A DNA stretch of 64,000 nucleotides from Paraconiothyrium sp. Pb-2020 (taxonomy: Eukaryota; Ascomycota; Dothideomycetes; Pleosporales; Didymosphaeriaceae): the NCBI GenBank assembly GCA_022419385.1, contig JAJUBI010000003.1:3100001-3164000 (forward strand), written 5' to 3'. How positions within the stretch are numbered: position 1 is the stretch's first letter; each line of letters starts with the position of its first letter. Shown piece after piece: positions 42,732 through 54,430 of the stretch. Under the pieces are notes generated by a model. It was not told the DNA's origin. It saw only the letters and a program-made list of their open reading frames with translations, and did not search any database. A program made the position numbers and the translations under genes.

Positions 42732-45700
42732 ATGCGACGCACCCCATGGACCGCCGCGCTTATGGTCTCGCTGTCGCTCGCGGGACCAGCAACAGCTCGC
42801 AAGACCTTCGCTAATTACTCCGCCGCCGAAGTACCTCTCGACCTGTTCTCGCTGTACGACGACCGACCCGATGGCTGTCCGCCATGCTTCAACTGCAACC
42901 TTGACGACTTTCAGTGCCATCAGTTCGCTAAGTGCGTGAAAGGAAACGGAAAGTGCGACTGTACACCTGGCTTTGGAGGAGAGGACTGCTCAACGCCACT
43001 GTGTGGCGCCCTGCCCGATGGCAACCGGAACAGAGCTCCAAGAAGCGGCGATAGGTGCGAGTGCAAGGAGGGCTGGGGAGGCATCAACTGCAATGTCTGC
43101 CAAACGAACCAAGCATGCAACGCCATGATGCCAGAAGGCGAGGGTGGCATCTGTTTCAAGGAAAGCCAGCTGGTCAAAGAGAACTACCAGATGTGCGACA
43201 TCACCAACAGGAAGATCCTCGACCAGCTCAAAGATAAGAAGCCGCAGGCCACCTTCTCCTGCAACGCCGAAACCGAAGAATGCAACTTTCAATGTAAGCA
43301 TAACCCTATTTTGATTGCAGATGCATGGGCTGACAGAACCAGTCTGGGTCGATCAGAAAGAATCCTTCTACTGCGCCCTCGACACTTGCAGCGCAAATTT
43401 CGAAGCCCTTACCGATCGTAATATTTCCAAATACAATTGCGAAAACATCAAATGCGCTTGTGTGCCGGGCAGGATGCTCTGCGGAGAAGAGGGCTCCATC
43501 GACATAGGAGACTTCCTCAAAGAGTCTATACAGGGCCCAGCCGAATTCAAGTCGGTCTCCACCGTGGAGCCCAGTGAGGAGAGCGGCAGCATCTTTTCGG
43601 AACCTGCCATGAACGATTTGATCTCCAGCGTCTTCGGTGACGAGAGCATCTTCCTCAAGTGCAACGCTGGAGAGTGTCTTTATGAGACCGAAGTACCCGG
43701 TTATGAAAGGCCAGTCAAAACTATCAATACTCCATTGATTGCTGGTGTTATTGCAGGATGCGCTTTGTTTATCGTGGCTGTCATCCTGGTCATCTGGTAT
43801 CTGGCCCGTAGAGCTGAGAAACGGAAATGGGGACCGATACACCTGTCCGACGACGAGGAAGACGAAAACGCGAAACTCTTGGCTGACCACAAGCCCGCTT
43901 CCTTGACGTTTGAAAATGTGTCCTACCACCTGAAGGGCAAACAGATTCTCACCGGCATCACCGGTGCCGTACATCCAGGAGAGCTTCTAGCTATCATGGG
44001 TGCCTCAGGCGCTGGCAAGACAACTTTCCTCGACATCCTTGCTCGTAAGAACAAGATTGGTGTCATAGGAGGGAACTTCTACCTCAATGGAGAGCAGGTC
44101 CGTGATGACGAGTTCCGCAGCGTCATCGGGTTCGTGGATCAAGAGGACACCATGCTGCCTACACTAACTGTACATGAAACGATTCTGGATTCGGCTTTGC
44201 TACGCCTCCCTAAAGAAATGAGCCATGCATCAAAAGAGCAGCTGGTGGATGATGTTGAGCGGCAACTCGGCATTCATCATATCCGTCACCAGAAGATCGG
44301 ATCTGAAGAAAGCGGTCGTGGTATTTCGGGTGGTGAGAAGCGTCGCGTCGGAATTGCCTGTGAACTCGTTACGTCACCCAGCATCCTGTTCTTGGACGAG
44401 CCAACCAGTGGTCTCGATGCCTTCAATGCCTTCAACGTGGTCGAGTGCTTGGTCAACCTCGTCAAGACCTACAACCGAACCGTTGTTTTCACCATACACC
44501 AGCCGCGCTCTAACATTGTAGCCCTTTTCGACCAGCTGATCTTGCTTGCCAAAGGCAGGACAGTCTACTCTGGACCGTTCGAAGACTGTCAGGCCTATTT
44601 TGATAACATCGGGTACACTTGCCCGCCTGGATTCAACATTGCAGATTACTTGGTGGATCTTACCATGCACGCCAGTGCCACCACCCAGTCGATGGATGAT
44701 GATAACTCGTTGTTTTCAAGACAAGGCCTTGGCACAAGAGCAAGCAGTGCCATTGCAGTGAAATCAATCCGAAGTGTTAATACCGATTTGGACACGGTGG
44801 GTAGCCCCAGCATTTCTAGTATCCGACCAAAGGGCAAGCGCAGGACATCGATCAAACAACAACAGGAGCGTGAGCTGTTCACTAGGAAGAAGAGCACAGC
44901 TGTGAATGACGGTACGACGTCCCCCAAATCTGATGAGGGTGGCCCCTACCAACCTCGTGAGGCTAGTAATGGTCAGTGGCTAAAACTTTCACGTCAACAA
45001 GGTGCTGCGCCTCCCCAGATCCTAGAAGATCCGGACGAGCTGCCCCCTCCGGCCGACGGCGGGACAGGAACGAATCTGGATACGCTTGTGCACGCATATG
45101 CGACCTCGGATGTGGCTGCCGCTCTACGCCAAAATATCGCCAGCGCCATTGCATCGGCCAACGAGGCGAATGGCAACACCGGTGATAACCACCATGCCAA
45201 TGGTTTCGTGGCCGCTGGTAAAGTCAGAGGCTTTCGAAAAGTTGGACTGCTTGGTCAATTCATCATCCTGTCGAGACGCACCTGGCGCAATCTCTACAGG
45301 AACCCAATGCTCATGTTAACGCACTACGCTATCGCAATTGTTCTCGCGGTATTCCTTGGATTCTTGTTCTTCGGTCTGACCGACGACATCAAGGGTTTCC
45401 AGAACCGTCTAGGTCTCTTCTTCTTCGTGCTGGCACTGTTCGGCTTCAGCACCCTCACGGTTCTCACGGTCTTCGCACCCGAGCGACTACTCTTCACACG
45501 CGAACGAGCGAAGGGCTACTATTCGCCACTTTCTTACTTTGCCTCCAAAGTCTTTTTCGACATTGTACCATTACGCTTGATCCCGCCCATCATCCTTGGT
45601 ATTATTGTCTATCCAATGACCGGACTGGTTCCTGCATGGCCCCAGTTCCTCAAATTCGTTCTATTCTTGGTTCTGTTTAACCTAGCCGCCGCGGCTGTCT

Positions 45701-46134
45701 GCTTGTTCATCGGGATCGTCTTCCGCAACGGAGGAGTTGCGAACCTCATCGGCGTGCTCGTTATGCTGTTCAGTTTGCTCTTCTCTGGATTCTTCTTGAA
45801 CAAGGACAGTATCCCTGCCGCGGCGAAATGGTTACAAACAGTAAGTCTTCAAACCGTCCTCTGTTCTGTCGACATTAATACTGACGATTGAAACCAGCTC
45901 TCTATATTCCATTACGCGTTCGAAGGCCTCATCGTCAACGAAGTCAAATACCTCTCGCTCGTCGATCACAAATACGGTCTCGACATTGAAGTCCCTGGCT
46001 CCGCCATTCTGAGCTCATTCGGCTTCAACGTACTCGCTTTATGGAAGGACTGCATCGGTCTCGCTGTTTTTGGTGGTGCCTTCGTTGTACTGGCATATCT
46101 TGCCATGCACGTACTGCTCGTAGAGAGGCGGTAG
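42732..46134 (+). CDS. ADP1: ADP1-type ABC transporter (ABCG family) with EGF-like extracellular region
   Basis: Three exons: 42732-43293, 43343-45840, 45898-46134, giving 1098 aa, close to yeast Adp1. The intron at 43294-43342 is 49 nt; its AG is the third candidate and restores NFQFWVDQKESFYCALD. The N-terminus (MRRTPWTAALMVSLSLAG) is a signal sequence, then a Cys-rich luminal part with EGF-like repeats (CDCTPGFGGEDC, CECKEGWGGINC). One membrane segment follows at ~335 (AGVIAGCALFIVAVILVIWY). The ATP-binding domain has Walker A GASGAGKTT, signature ISGGEKRR and Walker B ILFLDEPTSGLD. A long charged linker leads to six C-terminal membrane segments starting near the TWRNLYRNPMLM motif. Substrate and membrane (ER or vacuole suggested for relatives) are unknown. 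Confidence 0.93.
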
Positions 46135-47524
46135 CATGTTTCCACTTTGCCGGAGCTCTGCTTGGCGATTCGGTCGCCAGCTCTGTAGATATACGCCAAT
46201 GCTTCGTTAGCTGCGGTTGTTTTTGCAGCATTTTGCATATGTCCCTTTTTTCGTTTGTCTCATAGTCACTGTACATATACGGGTATGCGCCTTGCATAGA
46301 CGGCGGTTACTGGGTACAGGGCAAGGCGAGTCTTGCGACTTCGCTAATATCGTTAACATTGTTACTTTGGATACAGCTAGTGCATCTTGACACGATTTGT
46401 AGTGTTCGTCCGTAACTCCGCAACATACTGCTCAGCCATTCACGAGCTGGAGATGCCGCGCCTACAAACATATCGCGGTGGGACTAGGAGCATGCCACTC
46501 TAGCACAGCGGTACAAGTAGACTGTATCATAGGTTCTATAACCTCGCCGTTCGACCTCACCACTTGACTCGTGAGGCGGGGCGGTCCGCATGTACGGTAC
46601 AGATCCAAGCCTTGAGCGCAGATCTCCGATCACTCTCGACTATATGCAGCACGCAAGGGTTTCTCCTCGGACACTAGAAGAAGTCTTCCGGCGCTTCCCG
46701 GTGTTCGGTCAATATAATCTTCCATTCGCTCCCCCGAAGCAGTTAAGCTACGCTAGCCATCTCTAGAATCTGCTCGTTTGCTCGGCAGCGGGGAGAGAAG
46801 CGGTTCCCCTGAATCGCTAGCGTTTGGGCGGGTTTGCCCGTGGCGTTCGATGCTGTTTCGGGGGGCAGTGGGCCAGGTTCCGCAATTCTTCGGGTGTGCT
46901 TCCGAGACTGTAAGGTGTGTCATCAGGGTTACTTCGGCTCGTTTGTGATACATACGATAATTTCGAACTACGCCTTATTGTTACCCTAAATTGTTGAGTG
47001 GATCACCCATGATCCATCCACAGCGACCAGCGTCTCATGCTTACCGTGAACACACTTGATAAACGTGTATCTCGTCAATTGTGTATTGGAAGTGGCCTTC
47101 CAGTCCATAATTGAGACGTGCGCGGCGTTGGAGAACAGAAGTGCAGACCGCGTGCACATCCGGAAGGGTAGCTAGCATATGGGGTGGAAACGCGCACAGT
47201 GGAAGGAAGGGTGGACGTGAGGCAGGAAAACGTGCAATCGAGGGAGGACCTCGATGACATAGACAGGGAACTTGCATCAGTCACGACTCTGCTATTATTA
47301 TCCCGGCTGCAAACAATCGTATCCATGCTTTAGGATCTGCGCGATATGCAGCATGGATAATAAGGCAATTTGAAGGTAGGAAGCACGAAACTCGTTCTTA
47401 AACATTGAGTAGATGGTTGTATTATGATCCATATCTATAGGATGTTCAAGGCTGTCTAGCACTCACGTACGCAAAGCGCAGATAGCTGATTTATTCAGAC
47501 ATTTGTTGCTCCATAGAGCAGTGA
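46135..47524. other. 1.4-kb intergenic region
   Basis: Between the ABCG gene and the 3' end of the tyrosinase. Short frames only. No gene supported. Confidence 0.5.
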
Positions 47525-47816
47525 TCAGAGGTAGGTGTAGCAGAAAGGTCCATCCGTGGTGCTCATGAGATCACGCATGGTCACGGGTGGGCCTGCAGCG
47601 TAACCAAGATCGATGATAGTGTCCAGCGTGGTGTTCGCGCTCGGAGGTGAGTCCAAGAAAGTGCCAGTGCCAGCAACACCTTTGGTCCCTGTGCGGGCTT
47701 TTTGGTCAAGGAGTTGCCAGATTCACCAAACACGATCGATCATGGCGTGATGAGCGTAAAAGAGAGGGTCGCCAGGGGAAGTATTTACGTTCCGTCCTGG
47801 ATCACAGTTGAATGTT

Positions 47817-47830
47817 AGATCACGTGATCT
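47817..47830. repeat. Perfect 14-bp palindrome
   Basis: AGATCACGTGATCT equals its own reverse complement. It contains CACGTG, a bHLH/E-box core. It lies near the left end of the insertion. Confidence 0.85.
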
Positions 47831-47844
47831 CAGGCGCTAGTACC

Positions 47845-47870
47845 GCACTAGTCCTATTGAGGACTAGTGC
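47845..47870. repeat. Perfect inverted repeat, 11-bp arms and 4-nt loop
   Basis: GCACTAGTCCT and AGGACTAGTGC separated by ATTG. It would form a stable hairpin in either strand or in RNA. Part of the insertion. Confidence 0.9.
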
Positions 47871-49088
47871 ACCTTCTCAGTACACTTCACGGGGGTATAT
47901 AAAACCTGCCTCCGCCCACATACCTAGAATCTATGTGTTCTACTTCATTCTTCTATCACCCCCTTGCAGTATTCAAGTATCACCTCCAATCGAATAATGC
48001 CCCCCGCCGTGAATACCAATGTTTCCGGATCCAGGGTAACCTTGCATGGTCATTTGGAAGTCGTAGACATCTTTCGGCTTGAGGATATTGTAAGCAATCG
48101 CGGTGGCATTCGAATACTGGCGGATGATCGCGTCAGTAAGATCGCGCCTAAGATAGCGAGGGTTGTAGCTTAAACCGTCGCCATTGACTTCGAGTTCACC
48201 ACCCGGTAGAGCGAGCCCAGCTGGTCCGAGGTTGACCTTCATAGACGCGAATGGTCCGGATTTCACGCAACCGCCTCCAGTGCCGGTGGGGAGGATCAGG
48301 GCAGGAAGGCCATTGCTTCCTCCCAGGATGATATCGCCGGTCTGCACGATATACTCGCCGTTCCCGGACAGGGAGTACTCGGAGCCATCAAGTATAGGCG
48401 ACTTCTCAAGACCGAGGAGGCCCGACAATGCCCAGTCCCAGTAGGGTTGTACGCCAGTGTAGCCACACTCGTTCCGAAGAGCTTGCTCGTAGGACCAGGT
48501 GAAGTAGCGGTGCCACGCTAAGAAGGTACCAGTATAGTGAATGTAGTTGGTCTGATTGATGTGTGTAGCAACGAAGTCATCGAAGCGCGACTTAGCTCCA
48601 GGGGCTAGCGAAGAGGGTGTCCTGGCAGGCTTGCTTTGCAGGCACAGAACGGCATCAGTGTACGCCTTGCGCTGCTCCTTAGTGAGGGTAGACCTATCTG
48701 GCTGTTTAGCTTCCGTCGGCGACAATGGTCCTTTACGGGGAACGTATGGCACAGTTGGGTGTCAAGGCTCTGCCATAATCTCTCAAAGGTACAGAGTGCT
48801 ACAAGAGCGTTCGACTTGGCTATATCATTTCGGTGTCACTTACCATTCACGTCGTACAGACAGGTTCCAAAGCGAACAACCACCGCGTTTCTCGTTCTGT
48901 GAGAGTGTCTCATTGGTCGTTTGACCAGCGAATTGTGCTAGCTGTGCTAACTGGTCATTGGCTTGGGACTCATCCGAGGAGGCTTGAGTGGGGAGGTCGG
49001 CAGCCGAAGCTTCCTCCTGCGGAGTGGGGATGGCATTTGTTGACACGGCCGCTACGAGGCACAATGCCACAGATATAGTGAGGCGCAT

Positions 49089-51009
49089 CCTAGCTGGCTG
49101 AGATGTTCCGAGCAATGCTGATGGGGGAAAGCTACAATGAAGTGATTGGAAAAGAAAGGAGCGAGTGGCTGAACGCCCAACTGCACCTCGATAGGATCAA
49201 ATTTAGAGGAGCCACCGTTGGGTAGAAGGGTCAAACACAAACCACCAGACGCGTCGCTTAGCTCGCTTTTAAAGGGTCCTCGAAGATGAAGACAGGGCCC
49301 GCATATTCTCACTTCCTCCCCCCAATATTGCGCTGCTTGATTTCAAGGGTCCAAGTGCGGGGATGTCGCCTAGCCTGGCGACGTGTCAGGTACACGCTCG
49401 TGCTGGCATTCACTGGCGTCTTGCTCCGTATATGGTGCATGCCGGAGCCTCGGACGAAGTTGAAGCGAGCAGCAGGGGCTCCAAAAATACAGATGAGTGG
49501 ACTAAGACGAAGCCAGTCTCGGTGGAGCTTCTGGAGGTCCTAATTACTTTCGGTGCTGTAGGTGTATGCGCCAGTAGCTCATGCACCTCTCCTGCATACC
49601 AAGCCAATGGCCGTTCGCTGATCTTAGAAGACCGTATGGCGGCCCAGCGTAACCACGGCGAAGCCTTGGGTGCCGTGTCGGTCGATTGGAGCGAGTAACA
49701 AGACTATGTGTCTCTTGAAGCAAGTATTTTGTATGCGTCTCCAGGTGCTGCCTGCGGCCTGCTTGGTGGCGGTTCGCTCGTCTGTCCTGCATGTCACGCC
49801 CTGCAGTACGCGCGGTGCTGCTGATGCTGTGCCGCCGGAGAGGCTGTATCGGTCGCCCGTTTCCACGGGACACGGAAAAATGGACATATCGGTACCTGGC
49901 TGGCGGGACGCTGTGCCACGCCTCTGCAGAACATGGCGTGTCGATGGAAGAACACGAGAGGAGGTGAAGTCGCTTGCACATGTTTTCGAGCACCATGTCC
50001 TTTCCTCTCTAGCCTCGTCTGCGGCGCACTCTCCGTCCCAACGACTGACAACGCCCTCGCCATCTACCCACGCCGTCAACCGCCCCCAACACTTGCAGCT
50101 GCCAAACGCCCCTGCGGAAGGGAATTCGCAGTTCCCAGAATCTTGATCCAATCGCGATACTGGACCCCTGCTGGAGGACTAGATCTCTGGGAGATGCCTT
50201 GGCAGAAGCGCGAGGGCGGCGCAGGCCTCCAGCGCCCGAGAGCTTTGTCAAGTTTGAGCACCTGGAGGAATAGAGTTTGCGCCGCTCCATCTAGTGTCGT
50301 AAGCATGCCGCTCGGTACCAATGCTGAGACTGGTTACATTCCAGCCTCGTATTAAATCCATGCCCTCCCATGATATGTCTACTCGGAAGGCGCGTCGAAG
50401 GGCGGTTCGCCGAGGCGATCGCAGGTTCGTCCAGTTGCTTCGTGCAGTGCCCAGTGAATGCCAACTACGTAATCGTGGGAATTTTTGACGAGCTCGCAAT
50501 GTTCAGTTCTGCCCGAAGCGAGCGGCATATGTTCCGGGATAACAGTGGTACGCTCCGCCTGAGTCCGTCAGACTAACGGGAGCGTGTTTGTAGACCGTCA
50601 GAAGCTCCATTCAGGGGACCCCCTTCACTGGTAGATATCCCGCAATTCCGCCATGGTCTAGTCCTGGTGGAGGCACCGGTAGTCTACTCGGCCGCTGCTT
50701 TCTCTGCCAGCCATAATCCAGGAGAGAGGTAGCTTTCGCGTCTATGTGTTAGGAGATTCTTGACCACTTCTTGTTCAAAGCTATGCTGTTTTTCGACCAT
50801 ATTGCCGAACATGATGTGATATGCGACTCAGGCACCGTCCCACTTCCCCATACTGTAACTCTGCTGCAGTGGAAGTACATCTACATAGATTACGTTTAAG
50901 CGTTTGTGTTCTCCGGGTTCGTCATAGCTCCTGGTTTCTTCTTCTGCAGGCTCTGCCATTACTCACATCACATCCGTCGTGATCATCGCTTCGAGTGAAC
51001 GCGGTCGAG
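49089..51009. other. 1.9-kb intergenic region between divergent genes
   Basis: Holds the former tyrosinase promoter and that of the rhodopsin-domain gene. Long overlapping frames at 49.5-50.3 kb occur on both strands, lack recognisable features and were rejected as genes. Confidence 0.4.
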
Positions 51010-52497
51010 ATGAGGTCAGAGCAGCCCATGGAAAGTGCTTACGCCAAAGTGAACGACGGCCCGCGCATACTGGGAGTCGTGCTGGGGATAACCATCTTCG
51101 CAGCTATAACCATGGTGACCCGACTCTTCGTAAGAATCAAGCTGATCCGCAACGTCGGATGGGATGTAACATCTTCCAAAATCCCCTCATTGAAGAAGCA
51201 CTGACGATCTTAGGACTACTGCATGTTGTTTGCGACAGTTCTTGTAGGTAAATCCGTCAACCGCATCATTGAGCCTCTCTAACGAATACAGTGCATCGTA
51301 GGAGCCTGCATCATCATCCCTGAAGTTCACTATGGAGCCGGAAGACACATTGACCAGATAGCGGACGAGGACTTCAAGACCGCAATCAAACTGAACTTCA
51401 TCACGCAACCAATCTATCTAATAGCAATATGTGTTGTGAAGCAATCAGTTGGATTCTTCTTGCTACGCATAGCAATCGTTCCGTTCTATCGACGATCGAT
51501 CCAGGGCATCATGGCCTTCATGGCTTTCTATACCACTGGTTGCTTCTTTGTGAGTACCTGAGTCCTACCATGCATGACTCTTAAAACTGACCCGCATCAG
51601 ACCATCATGTTTCAATGTACAAATCTTGCCGTCCAGTGGGATCACACGGTCGAGGGCACTTGCTGGTCCAACAATACAATCCAAGCGCTTAGCTATACCA
51701 ACGTTGCTTGCAACATAACCACCGATATCCTTCTCGCAATTGTCATCCCTGTAAGCATTACGCAAACTCTTGAAAGAGCATTTCCTTCACACTTAATCAT
51801 GCGCTCACACTTGCCTTTTCAGATTCCAATGCTTTGGCAAGTCCAACTCAACCGCCGCCAAAAGTCTTCCGTAATCGGCATTCTCGGCCTGGGCATCTTC
51901 GCCACAGCCGCCGCTATTGTCAAGATCTCGTTCCTCCCCAACTACGGTCGCACAGGTGATTGGCTGTGGGACTCACGAGACATCACCATCTGGACTGTCC
52001 TCGAGACCTGCGTCGGCATCATAGCAGGCAACCTCCCCTGCCTCAAGCCCCTCTTCCCCACTGTCCTCGGCTCCACATATGGTCGAGGTTCCAAGGGCAG
52101 GACCGGTGGTACGGGCACAACACCGCGATATCTTTCGAAAGCTTATGGCGTGGGGACAAATGCGCACTCCGCGAAAGCCAACGGCTTCACCAGCCTGACC
52201 TCGAGCAAAGCCGGTAGACCTCCACACGACCCTTACGAGATGACCGCCATGGGATTCGGCGAGGGCGAGAGCCGGGCCATGAGTGCGGCAAGCAATAGGG
52301 AAGACGGCAGAAGCGAGAAGAGCAGCCAGGGGAGTGTCGAGCTACTGGGTACACAGGGTGCGAACCTAAAGTTGGGTGGGATCTTGAAGACAACCGAAGT
52401 CACACAGTCCCATGAGGATACGAGGGTTGCATCGCCGCTGCCAAGGACCGCGGAACAAGATATCAGACCTGAAAAAAGTGTGAGGAACTTAGTTTGA
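51010..52497 (+). CDS. Fungal rhodopsin-domain integral membrane protein (PTH11/SAT4-like)
   Basis: Five exons: 51010-51165, 51214-51243, 51292-51549, 51601-51750, 51823-52497, giving 422 aa. The second exon codes for ten residues. All joins are in phase; NVGWD/DYCMLFATVL/CIVGA restores the conserved WDDY motif at the end of the first loop. Further marks are PEVHYGAGRHI, FFLLRIAIVPFY, and the NITTDILLAIVIP segment ahead of the last helices. Seven hydrophobic segments are likely. The C-terminal ~130 residues are cytosolic, Ser/Gly-rich. The family covers uncharacterised membrane proteins and some GPCR-like PTH11 proteins; no extracellular CFEM domain is present, so PTH11-type host sensing is not implied. 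Confidence 0.88.
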
Positions 52498-52689
52498 ACT
52501 ATAGGTGGGCGGTTCTTGTGTTTTGCCATCGTTCGATACCATAGGGCTTAGGCGTCAATTAGACAACGGCAATGGAAAAGCTTTGAAAGTAAGGCTTCGT
52601 GTGTTTTATCAATCGCTGTGAACTCCGAGTCAAAACGGCTAACCAAATCGCTGTCCAAGAGGCTGACAGGCTGTTCCACTGTTTCGGAC

Positions 52690-54238
52690 TTAATACCTCT
52701 TGGGCCTCGGCGGTGGGCCACCCTTCCACTTCGGCACATTCCCCAGGTTCGGCTTATACTGCTTCTGCGGCCTCTCCGGCTGGCTCATCATGGCCAGTCG
52801 CGCAGGGTGGATGCCACCATTGTCCGGCTCGTCGGCCGCAGCTTCACCTTCAGCCTCGCCTTCTTTGCCCTTAGCTGCTGCTTCCTTCTTGTCCTTGCGC
52901 TCCTTTTGCTTGCCCTCGATCTCAGCGCGCTTGTCGTGGTTACGCTGGCGCTCGTTGGCCAGCTTTTCATTCTTGGCGTGGATCTTTTGCACGCGGGCTT
53001 CTGTGTTGCCGCCTCCGCCAGCACTATTCGCTTGTCAGAATCTGCAAAACGCGCTTGTTGGGTGATGAATCGTACCTGAGCTCCACGTTGATCTTACGCC
53101 CCTCCTTCTTCTTCGGGTCAGGAATGACGGAGTGGTGGTACTTCATCAGTGCGGTCTGCATGTGGTCGAAACGCTCGAACTCGATGAAGCCGCAACCCAT
53201 AGACTTGCCGGAGTCTTTGTATGTGCGGAGACGGACTTCAAAGGGCTTGAGCTTGGCGAAGTGCTCCTCGATCTGTTCCTTCGTGGTGCTAAAGGGGAGG
53301 TTGCCTGGAGACGTAAGAATCGGTCAGAAGGTGCAAGATGAAGACTTACCAATGAATACAATGAAGCGGCCGTGCTGACCAGCTTCCTCCTGTTCGGCGT
53401 CTGCTGCAGCATCCCCTTCACCGTCCACCTGTTCAATTTGGTCTTCGGTACCGTTGGCTGCTGCCGTTGACTCTAGAGCGTCAGAGAGTTCTTCGGCGGA
53501 GTCCTTCTTTGACTTCTTCTCTTTCTTCGACTTCTTCTCTTTCTTCGACTTCTTGTCCTTAGATTTCTTGGCGGAAGCCTCCTCCGTAACAGTGACTGCA
53601 GCTGCCTCTTCATCCGCGCCATCCACATCCATGGGCTCAGCAGCCTCGTCATCGTCCTTGCTCTTCTTCGACTTCTTATCTTTCTTTTCCTTCTTTAATT
53701 TTTTCTCCCTTTTTGCTGGTGTAGAATCACCATCCGCAGCGCTCTCGACAACATCTGCCTCTGTGTTGCTATCCTTGGACTTTTTGCCCTTCTTCGACTT
53801 GCTCTTCTCAGCTGGTGCCTCGGCGTGCGCTGCAACCTCCGCCTGCACTGATGTCTCATCCGCCATGGCGTCCTTGGACTTCTTCAACTTCTTCTCTTTT
53901 TTATCCTTCTTCGTTTCCTTCTTGCGTTCCTCTCCTGAGATGGTCCCGTTCATGGCTCCTGTAAAAGCATCGGGCAAGGGCGCATCGTCGAAGGCTATGA
54001 AATCTTTTTCAGCGGCATTGACCGCCGCAGCGGGTGTCGCATCGTCGGTCGCCTCAACCTTCTTAGCTTTCTTATCCTTTTTGTCCTTCTTTTCTTTTTT
54101 CTGGTCTGAGATAGGCACGCTGTCTACCTCCGTATCTTTGGACGGTTTCGACTTCTTGGACTTTTTGGGTACATCGGCAACCTCTTCTTCCTGCCTCTTG
54201 CGCTTCTTCTTCTCGTCCTTGAGCTCCGATTTGGACAT
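52690..54238 (-). CDS. NOP6: Nop6-like nucleolar RRM protein
   Basis: Three exons: 54238-53350, 53304-53076, 53023-52690 (483 aa). Phases agree (RFIVFIG/NLPFSTTKEQ and NVELR(S)/AGGGGN). Residues ~1-290 are highly charged, Lys-rich runs of KKSKKSK and KDKKDKK type, typical of nucleolar proteins. One RRM lies at ~295-380: RFIVFIGNLPFST (RNP2), then KSMGCGFIEF (RNP1). A Lys/Ala tail includes RPQKQYKPNLGNVPKWKGG. Nop6 assists small-subunit ribosome assembly in yeast. The identity rests on the RRM, the C-terminal block and the nucleolar-type charge pattern. A low-complexity antisense frame over the Lys-rich part is a composition effect. Confidence 0.85.
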
Positions 54239-54430
54239 GGTGGGTAGAGTAACTGAATAATCCGGGCTGTAGTGTCGCGAGAGGAGGTGCCGAGCGCGAA
54301 CTGGAAATTCTCGAAAGGTAACTTTTTCTGCCGGGCGGTGGCCACGCGACTAGCTCGGTGGTGAACGCGAACATCGAATGCATGTTACTGGCACTGATGA
54401 GCAGCTACCGTCCCAGCCCAGAAGCCCACG

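Larger units (their letters stand above)
47806..47978. mobile_element. 173-bp insertion with 5-bp target duplication inside the tyrosinase gene
   Basis: The perfect direct repeat ATCAC flanks it (47801-47805 and 47979-47983). Removing the insert and one repeat restores the tyrosinase frame (GGD/PGR). The ends form an imperfect 8-bp inverted repeat, AGTTGAAT and ATTCAAGT. Inside are a 14-bp palindrome, a strong hairpin and a TATA box (TATATAAAA at 47896). It encodes nothing. It could be a MITE, an LTR-like fragment or an introner-like element; the 5-bp duplication is common for LTR elements, but the ends are not TG...CA. Confidence 0.75.
47525..49088 (-). pseudogene. Tyrosinase, interrupted by an insertion and a nonsense codon
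   Basis: Exon 1 (49088-48844) starts with a signal peptide MRLTISVALCLVAAVSTNA and ends SVRREW. A 150-nt GT-AG intron follows to 48694; the join gives RREW/STLTKEQRKAYTDAVLC. Exon 2 contains the CuA site (ATHINQTNYIHYTGT then AWHRYFTWSYE) and the first CuB His pair (GIHGGGHYSIGGD). The frame then runs into a 173-bp insertion at 47978-47806. Beyond it, the frame resumes as PGRNVNTSPGDPLFYAHHAM, with the remaining CuB His, followed by RVW-TGA-IWQLLDQ. The TGA (47725-47723) takes the place of the usual second Trp. The tail ends CYTYL-stop. Tyrosinases oxidise phenols for melanin-type pigments. Without these two lesions the chain would be complete, so decay appears recent. Confidence 0.8.

Noticed and set aside
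43294..43320. 27-nt intron in the ADP1-like gene
   Set aside because: Too short and out of phase; the 49-nt intron ending at 43342 restores the family sequence.
47723..47725. RIP as the cause of the tyrosinase stop
   Set aside because: TGG to TGA changes a C in CpC context on the other strand, not the CpA favoured by RIP.
49540..50370. Overlapping frames of 130-175 codons on both strands
   Set aside because: No domain, no splice continuation, and similar frames on both strands indicate GC-rich noise.
53454..54260. 268-codon Phe/Ser-rich frame opposite Nop6
   Set aside because: It is produced by the Lys-rich AAG runs of the sense strand.
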